Part shown: positions 23,711-27,931 of the stretch, piece after piece | How positions within the stretch are numbered: the first letter of the stretch is position 1 | How the letters are laid out: each line of letters begins with the position of its first letter | NCBI GenBank assembly: GCA_900542255.1 | Contig: UQMR01000025.1 | Span: 1 to 27,931, forward strand | From: an uncultured Porphyromonadaceae bacterium | GTDB lineage: Bacteria > Bacteroidota > Bacteroidia > Bacteroidales > Barnesiellaceae_A | Direction of reading: 5' to 3' | Length of the DNA stretch: 27,931 nucleotides | Notes under the pieces: model-generated | What the model saw: only the letters and a program-made list of their open reading frames with translations | What the model was told of the DNA's origin: nothing | Databases searched by the model: none | Position numbers and translations under genes: made by a program

Positions 23711-25618
23711 CTATTTTTCAACAAGAAGAGGTATCTGTTCCAACAAGTCATTAATATCGTTTTGATGAGCTTCTATTTCCGTGTCACCCCATTTCCCATA
23801 ATCATGAGTAATCTGATACATGACGCATCTGTTAGGTTGCAAACCAGGCTCGATTTTGGCCTTCTCGGTTGGCCCTTTGTCATTTAGGCTGGAGTTCTTT
23901 CGTTTGCTTATAAGGCAAAGATTGCCTATCTTGTCTATATTGTCCTTGCACACATTTTGATAAGATTGTGGAAGATGATGTTCCACAGAGTTGTTGTACT
24001 TGAATTGGAATTCCCTAATTTGGTTCGCATATCTGATTGTTGATTTCTCTTGTCGCGATGCAAGCCAATAGAGATAGTCAATAAAGTTCATCAGGAAGTG
24101 AGGAGTGTTTGTGCCTGCGCACATAATGTCATTCTTTTTGTCATTCCATTCCTTTGTCAAATTATTGTAATATTGTACAATCCATCTGTCGAGATGGTTT
24201 GACAGGTCTTTTTCCGAAATGGACTCTATAAGATCACTTTTTTCATACAACCAGCATAAAAGGTCATAAAGCCACCTTTTGTATTTTCTCTGCCGAAACG
24301 TGACTTGAAGCATGGATTGTTGTTTGATGATCCTGCTATTTTTCGAGTACTTCTCATCTTCGTTATCGTTGTCGTCAGAACCTGAAAAAGTGTTTTTCAA
24401 TTTCAATGTCTGCCTGCCATTATAATCATACCTGTATGGCCGGAGCAATCGCCACTTCAAATTCTCATCCTCCTCGTCATCTCCTTGCATCTTGATAACA
24501 TATCTGTCGAAAACGGTGCGGATTTTTAGAAGAAACTTGATAAAATTCATTGAATCCGTGATATAGTATGGCTTCTCAGGCGGCATGGAATCGGCATTAA
24601 GAGGCACTTCGGTGCCGTCGGACGGGCATGCCTTGCTTTTATAAAGTCGGAAAGCATGCATCAGGAAGTTCGGAAAGTCTATTATTGCGCGATATTTTAC
24701 ATCAGGTTCGTCTCCCGACTCATCAGGGATCCTTTTAGTATCATTGGAATTGCCATTCAGTATATCCTCAATGTTCTTTTCATTTCTTATATTGCCCGGT
24801 TCGCTTTCAATGTTTTTCAAGCAGTTGAAATCAAGAGCATCGAAGTCGTTGCCGAAAAGCCCCATGGAGCGATAATAGGATAGCGTCTGCTGTATAGGCT
24901 GGTTCAGTTGTGAGCAACCGTCCCATATTGTGGCAAATATGTTCCGGTCTCTGTCATTCAATCCTTGCATAAGCATCGCTTTCACAATCTCATGCGGTTG
25001 CAATTGTTCTCCACGGTTATTCATTATTTCAAAATATGATGCCACATCGGTATCTTGCGGTAATGGTATCCGTACAAGAATTACTTTAGACGAAATGTAT
25101 TCAGCCAGGAGCTTTCGTTGGTCTGGTGTCATTTCTTTAAGGGTTATATTTTCGTATCCTTTTCCTGTCCTGATTTTAAAGTTTTCCACTATTCTTAGCG
25201 CATCTTTTAGACGGCTGATTTTGCTGTTGTCAATTTTATTGTACTCATTTATAAAGTCATTCCATGATTTTACAAATAAGTCGGCAAAGAATCTTTCCAC
25301 TTCCGGGCGTGAATCGTAAGTCAAACAAGGTTTTTTGAGTATATCCAAATACTTGCAGATAAAATGCAAACATGTCAATCGCTGTTGGCCGTCTATCACC
25401 TCCCATGTTCCGTCCTTGCGTTCCAAAACCACTAACGACCCGAGATAATAGTTTCCACATTGGTCGTCCTGTGATTTGGGTGCATTGTCGTATATATCTT
25501 GTAATAATTGTCCAATTTGCTCCTCTGTCCATGAGAAGTTCCTTTGATACAAAGGCACGACATATTTATCTTCCCATATCTGGGCGATAGTTTTATTTAA
25601 AGATTGTTTTCTACTCAT
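23711..25618 (-). CDS. DUF262 + DUF1524 (HNH) protein, GmrSD/SspE-like
   Basis: The product is 635 residues. The DUF262 (ParB/sulfiredoxin-like NTPase) domain opens it, with VPLYQRNFSW (21-30), EVIDGQQRLT (73-82) and FEIMNNRGEQLQPHEIVKA (196-214). A long helical region follows, with an acidic Ser/Asp/Asn run near residue 400. The C-terminus carries a DUF1524 HNH nuclease with VEHHLPQ (545-551), GNLCLIS (565-571) and KNSSLND (574-580). Known relatives with this layout restrict phage: GmrSD cuts glucosylated DNA and SspE acts with phosphorothioate marking. No modification genes are in view, so the target is unknown. The start ATG overlaps the stop of the upstream DUF262 gene (ATGA at 25618-25615), which implies coupled translation and a joint function. 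Confidence 0.9.
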   Translation of the reverse strand: MSRKQSLNKTIAQIWEDKYVVPLYQRNFSWTEEQIGQLLQDIYDNAPKSQDDQCGNYYLGSLVVLERKDGTWEVIDGQQRLTCLHFICKYLDILKKPCLTYDSRPEVERFFADLFVKSWNDFINEYNKIDNSKISRLKDALRIVENFKIRTGKGYENITLKEMTPDQRKLLAEYISSKVILVRIPLPQDTDVASYFEIMNNRGEQLQPHEIVKAMLMQGLNDRDRNIFATIWDGCSQLNQPIQQTLSYYRSMGLFGNDFDALDFNCLKNIESEPGNIRNEKNIEDILNGNSNDTKRIPDESGDEPDVKYRAIIDFPNFLMHAFRLYKSKACPSDGTEVPLNADSMPPEKPYYITDSMNFIKFLLKIRTVFDRYVIKMQGDDEEDENLKWRLLRPYRYDYNGRQTLKLKNTFSGSDDNDNEDEKYSKNSRIIKQQSMLQVTFRQRKYKRWLYDLLCWLYEKSDLIESISEKDLSNHLDRWIVQYYNNLTKEWNDKKNDIMCAGTNTPHFLMNFIDYLYWLASRQEKSTIRYANQIREFQFKYNNSVEHHLPQSYQNVCKDNIDKIGNLCLISKRKNSSLNDKGPTEKAKIEPGLQPNRCVMYQITHDYGKWGDTEIEAHQNDINDLLEQIPLLVEK

Positions 25619-27384
25619 ATCTGCTTGTCAAATAATTCATTTATTTTTTCGGCCTCAAAATTCTTTGGTGTTTTTTTCTTGTATTCAGAAGCTCTGCTGA
25701 TAATCTCCGATAAGTCGGAAATATTTCTGGCGTTGTTTATCAGAGCGAAAATCCATCCAGAAGAAGAATAACTGCTCATTGTGGCATATCGCACTTGTTT
25801 CTTTTCAAGCCTCATGCGGTAAAGACAGATATAGACAGCCTTATAAAGATGATTAAGACCTTTTTCACCGAATCTGTCAAAGATGAGTATAATTGCCGAT
25901 TTGTACACTTCTCTTATGTAGCTGTCGCCATTGCGTTGACAGCCTTCATATTTACAAAATGAGCGATAAAAATCCTTGAAGTCTGATAGTTGTGAGGAAT
26001 CAGGCTGCATGAAAATTCTTTTGTATATCTCAATATAGGTTTCAACCCAGTCAAAGAACGGCTTGCCATTTACAATCAATTGGTTGATATTGACAAATGG
26101 CGATATGTTATCTGGGTCTCCGTGTTCAAATCGGCTTTTGACCTTAAAAAGCCCGGTGTTCATCATTTGCATCAAGCCTGATGCAATTTGTTGTTGAACA
26201 AGACAATTCTGATAGGCAAATTCTACCGGAGTGTCTCTGTCAACAGTAAACCCTTTAAATTCGTCAACACATTGTTTGGAGAATCTTCCGGCATCCTCGC
26301 TTCGAGACCATAATCTGCATCGATACAGGTGTTCATTAATAAGTTGTCGCAGGAGGTCTTTTGGAGTGTTGTTTTTGTCCGCATACATGGCTGCATCCTC
26401 CCATCTTACATCACAATCAATCTTTTCTTTGCGAGACAATGAGGTCATTGCACGGATATGATATGCTTTCAGCAGGTTGTATGCTTCCAATTCTTTACCA
26501 CGCCCGTTTTGGGTTTCAAACAACTGAAATGCTTCACGAAGCTGTTTTACTGTCACTTTAACGACTTGGCAGTTGCCGAATATATAATCAAGGAAGTTTT
26601 GCCTGTCAGATTTGGCAAGATTCAATTTAACCCATTCATGGATAAATGCGTTGTTTTCGTGTATGTGAAAGAACGAGTCTGTGTGATTGAATGCTAAGTG
26701 CGGCAATGGATCTTTGTAATTCAAGGCTTTTGCTATGAGATATAATGTCGTGATACGTTGTTGTCCATCCACTATGTCGAGTGTGTTATCTTCTTTTTTG
26801 TGTATAATCACGCTGCCTATCAGATAGTCTTGTTTCCCATTTGCGCGGGCATTATTTATGTCTGCGAACAATTGTTCCACATTTTTGGTAGTCCATCGGT
26901 ATGGGCGTTGGTATTCCGGGATGTGTAGATTGGGTAGTGACATCAAGTCGCTCACTTTTATCTTTCGTGCATCAACATCGCTTTCAACTGAGTTTTCGTT
27001 GTCTTCGTGGCGCACTCCTTGACTGCGTTCAAAGCTCAGTATATGCGGTCTCATAATTCTATCAATCTCCAAGAAGGCTTCTTGAATTTCCACCCATGAT
27101 GAAAGATCTCGCTGCAATGTCAGGCAACAACGTTGTCTCCACCAATGCTCTGCTATAATACGTGGGTCGGATACAACTTTATCGAAATAATTCCTTATGG
27201 GACGCCAATTAGAACCTTCAATATGAAGATGCACTTTCCCGTTATGATATTCGTAGTGTAAATCTTCCCCCATTAATGTTCCCGCCTGAATATACCACCA
27301 ATTTCCATCGCCGAGTTTTACAGCCTTACCAGGGAATTCTTTGTTGGCAAATTTCAATTTCTGTTCATTTGATATATCGTTCAT
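25615..27384 (-). CDS. DUF262 protein without nuclease domain, novel N-terminal extension
   Basis: The product is 589 residues. Residues 1-135 form an N-terminal region I do not recognise (WWYIQAGTL, YHNGKVHLHIEGSNWRPI, EHWWRQRCC). A DUF262 domain follows with LHIPEYQRPYRW (153-164), LDIVDGQQRITTLYLI (202-217) and FETQNGRGKELEAYNLLKAY (289-308). The C-terminal 280 residues are mostly helical, and I see no HxxP...N pattern of DUF1524, so this partner appears to lack a nuclease. A ribosome-site-like AAAGGAC lies about 14 bases upstream of the ATG. It is first in a two-gene unit with the DUF262-HNH gene and sits behind a WYL regulator and an exonuclease relic. I infer a sensor/effector pair in a defence module. 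Its base composition is more AT-rich than the core genes at 7-21 kb. Confidence 0.85.
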   Translation of the reverse strand: MNDISNEQKLKFANKEFPGKAVKLGDGNWWYIQAGTLMGEDLHYEYHNGKVHLHIEGSNWRPIRNYFDKVVSDPRIIAEHWWRQRCCLTLQRDLSSWVEIQEAFLEIDRIMRPHILSFERSQGVRHEDNENSVESDVDARKIKVSDLMSLPNLHIPEYQRPYRWTTKNVEQLFADINNARANGKQDYLIGSVIIHKKEDNTLDIVDGQQRITTLYLIAKALNYKDPLPHLAFNHTDSFFHIHENNAFIHEWVKLNLAKSDRQNFLDYIFGNCQVVKVTVKQLREAFQLFETQNGRGKELEAYNLLKAYHIRAMTSLSRKEKIDCDVRWEDAAMYADKNNTPKDLLRQLINEHLYRCRLWSRSEDAGRFSKQCVDEFKGFTVDRDTPVEFAYQNCLVQQQIASGLMQMMNTGLFKVKSRFEHGDPDNISPFVNINQLIVNGKPFFDWVETYIEIYKRIFMQPDSSQLSDFKDFYRSFCKYEGCQRNGDSYIREVYKSAIILIFDRFGEKGLNHLYKAVYICLYRMRLEKKQVRYATMSSYSSSGWIFALINNARNISDLSEIISRASEYKKKTPKNFEAEKINELFDKQI

Positions 27385-27424
27385 TTTAAATTAGTTTGTC
27401 CTTTTACAATAATTTCATTTCTAT

Positions 27425-27618
27425 CTACGCACAAGCTTTCGCATCAGCGAGAGCATTGTGGTGATTCTCCATGTTGAAGCCGCAGGTAGCTGCCGACAGA
27501 TGAAACTGATGACTTGGGGGGTCAAGGCATTTACATGATGCGGCAAGCATGCAGTAAAATTTATACACCGGATATTCATCCCGTATCCTTCAAAATCTAT
27601 TGCTGCGAAATCCTGCAT
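27425..27618 (-). pseudogene. remnant of a DnaQ-like 3'-5' exonuclease gene
   Basis: From ATG 27618 the frame reads MQDFAAIDFE, the DEDDh exonuclease motif I (normally followed by TAN). At about 27591-27583 it jumps frame and continues RDEYPVYKFYCMLAASCKC, PPSHQFHLSAATCGFN and MENHHNALADAKACA, then TAG at 27427-27425. The last piece is the C-terminal exonuclease block with the catalytic His and Asp. About 100 codons with motif II are missing between the two halves, the halves are out of frame, and the C-terminus stops early after ACA. The start lies three bases past the WYL gene stop, so the intact ancestor was cotranscribed with that regulator. Confidence 0.8.
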
Positions 27619-27620
27619 GG

Positions 27621-27931
27621 TCAATCGTTTTTATATAAGTTGTACATATCCGACACCCATCCTTTCAATGTCTTTCTTAATGATGCCGGATAAATGACTT
27701 CTATCATGGCTCCTGCGCTAAGTAATCTCATTATAAAATCGAATGTGGGAGCAAGGAACAATTCAAAATCGGCATATTCATCGTTATTTTCCAGCAACTT
27801 CTGGCTATGATGCAAGGGAAGTGAGTTCATATAGGGAATATGGTCACGGTAGGCTCTGATAACTATCCGTTCGGGTTTTATATTGCTGTCGGATATAATT
27901 CCGTAATAATTTGAGAAGTAATCTGAAGCGG
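27621..27931 (-). CDS. 3' end of a WYL-domain transcriptional regulator (partial)
   Basis: The frame is open from the right edge to TGA at 27623-27621, giving 102 residues beginning ASDYFSNYYGIIS. It includes KPERIVIRAYRDHIPYMNS, PLHHSQKLLENNDEYADFEL and FLAPTFDFIMRLLSAGAMIE, ending VIYPASLRKTLKGWVSD...YKND. This is the C-terminal half of a WYL domain and its C-terminal extension, as in WYL regulators of Bacteroidota. WYL proteins bind ligands such as nucleic acid and control many defence islands (for example BrxR and CapW). The N-terminal HTH and WYL triad lie outside the window. It is followed directly by the exonuclease relic and the DUF262 pair. Confidence 0.8.
   Translation of the reverse strand, partial: ASDYFSNYYGIISDSNIKPERIVIRAYRDHIPYMNSLPLHHSQKLLENNDEYADFELFLAPTFDFIMRLLSAGAMIEVIYPASLRKTLKGWVSDMYNLYKND

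Noticed and set aside
27421..27624. A 67-residue protein MTMQDFAAIDFE... as an intact small gene
   Set aside because: Only its first residues match exonuclease motif I. The rest is out of frame with the readable C-terminal exonuclease block, so it is called a pseudogene.

Overview
The window comes from a Bacteroidota genome, most likely of the order Bacteroidales. The supporting signs are the TAnnTTTG -7 / TTTG -33 promoters, the ExbB-ExbD-ExbD-TonB set, DUF4494, DUF3667 and DUF5117/5118-type families, and T9SS-style C-terminal sorting domains. A Barnesiellaceae-like gut lineage is plausible, but the sequence alone does not fix genus or species. Nearly all genes are on the minus strand. The two clear plus-strand genes are a zinc-ribbon/FHA protein and a large zinc metalloprotease.

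Layout. 1-430: a minus-strand promoter and the first codons of a gene leaving the left edge, then an orphan reading-frame end that looks like the acidic tail of single-stranded DNA-binding protein, then a 23-bp hairpin terminator. 430-6573 (minus): exbB, two long exbD-like genes and tonB, a hairpin terminator, then a small membrane protein, a PstS-like lipoprotein and a TPR protein. Together these read as envelope energy-transduction genes with periplasmic partners. 7124-7639 (plus): the FHA protein under a textbook promoter. 7703-10026 (minus): guaD-DUF4494-yggS operon and engB. 10090-10677: seven perfectly phased 84-bp tandem repeats that carry promoter boxes pointing at engB. 10771-18831 (minus): a small pectin-deesterification locus made of a pectin methylesterase and a rhamnogalacturonan acetylesterase, both with putative T9SS tails. 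A membrane-tethered propeller/AraC-type regulator lies upstream of it, and a pair of 22-bp-phased direct repeats, a likely operator, sits between regulator and target. 19046-21622 (plus): secreted zinc metalloprotease. 21759-22475 (minus): DUF3667 membrane protein.

22758-27931 looks like an accessory region. A DUF1349 gene is decayed (5' truncation plus a one-base frameshift). An 81-bp MITE-like element with 16-bp terminal inverted repeats and a 3-bp putative target duplication follows. Then comes a translationally coupled pair of DUF262 proteins, of which only the second has a C-terminal HNH/DUF1524 nuclease, then the wreck of a DnaQ-type exonuclease gene, and finally the 3' end of a WYL-domain regulator running off the right edge. 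This part is visibly more AT-rich than the pectin and protease loci. WYL regulator plus DUF262/HNH genes is the style of an anti-phage defence island.

The strongest candidates for something not yet described are the two-gene DUF262 / DUF262-HNH module with its unrecognised N-terminal domain, the 7 x 84-bp promoter-bearing array, and the kinase-less membrane AraC regulator with its direct-repeat operator.
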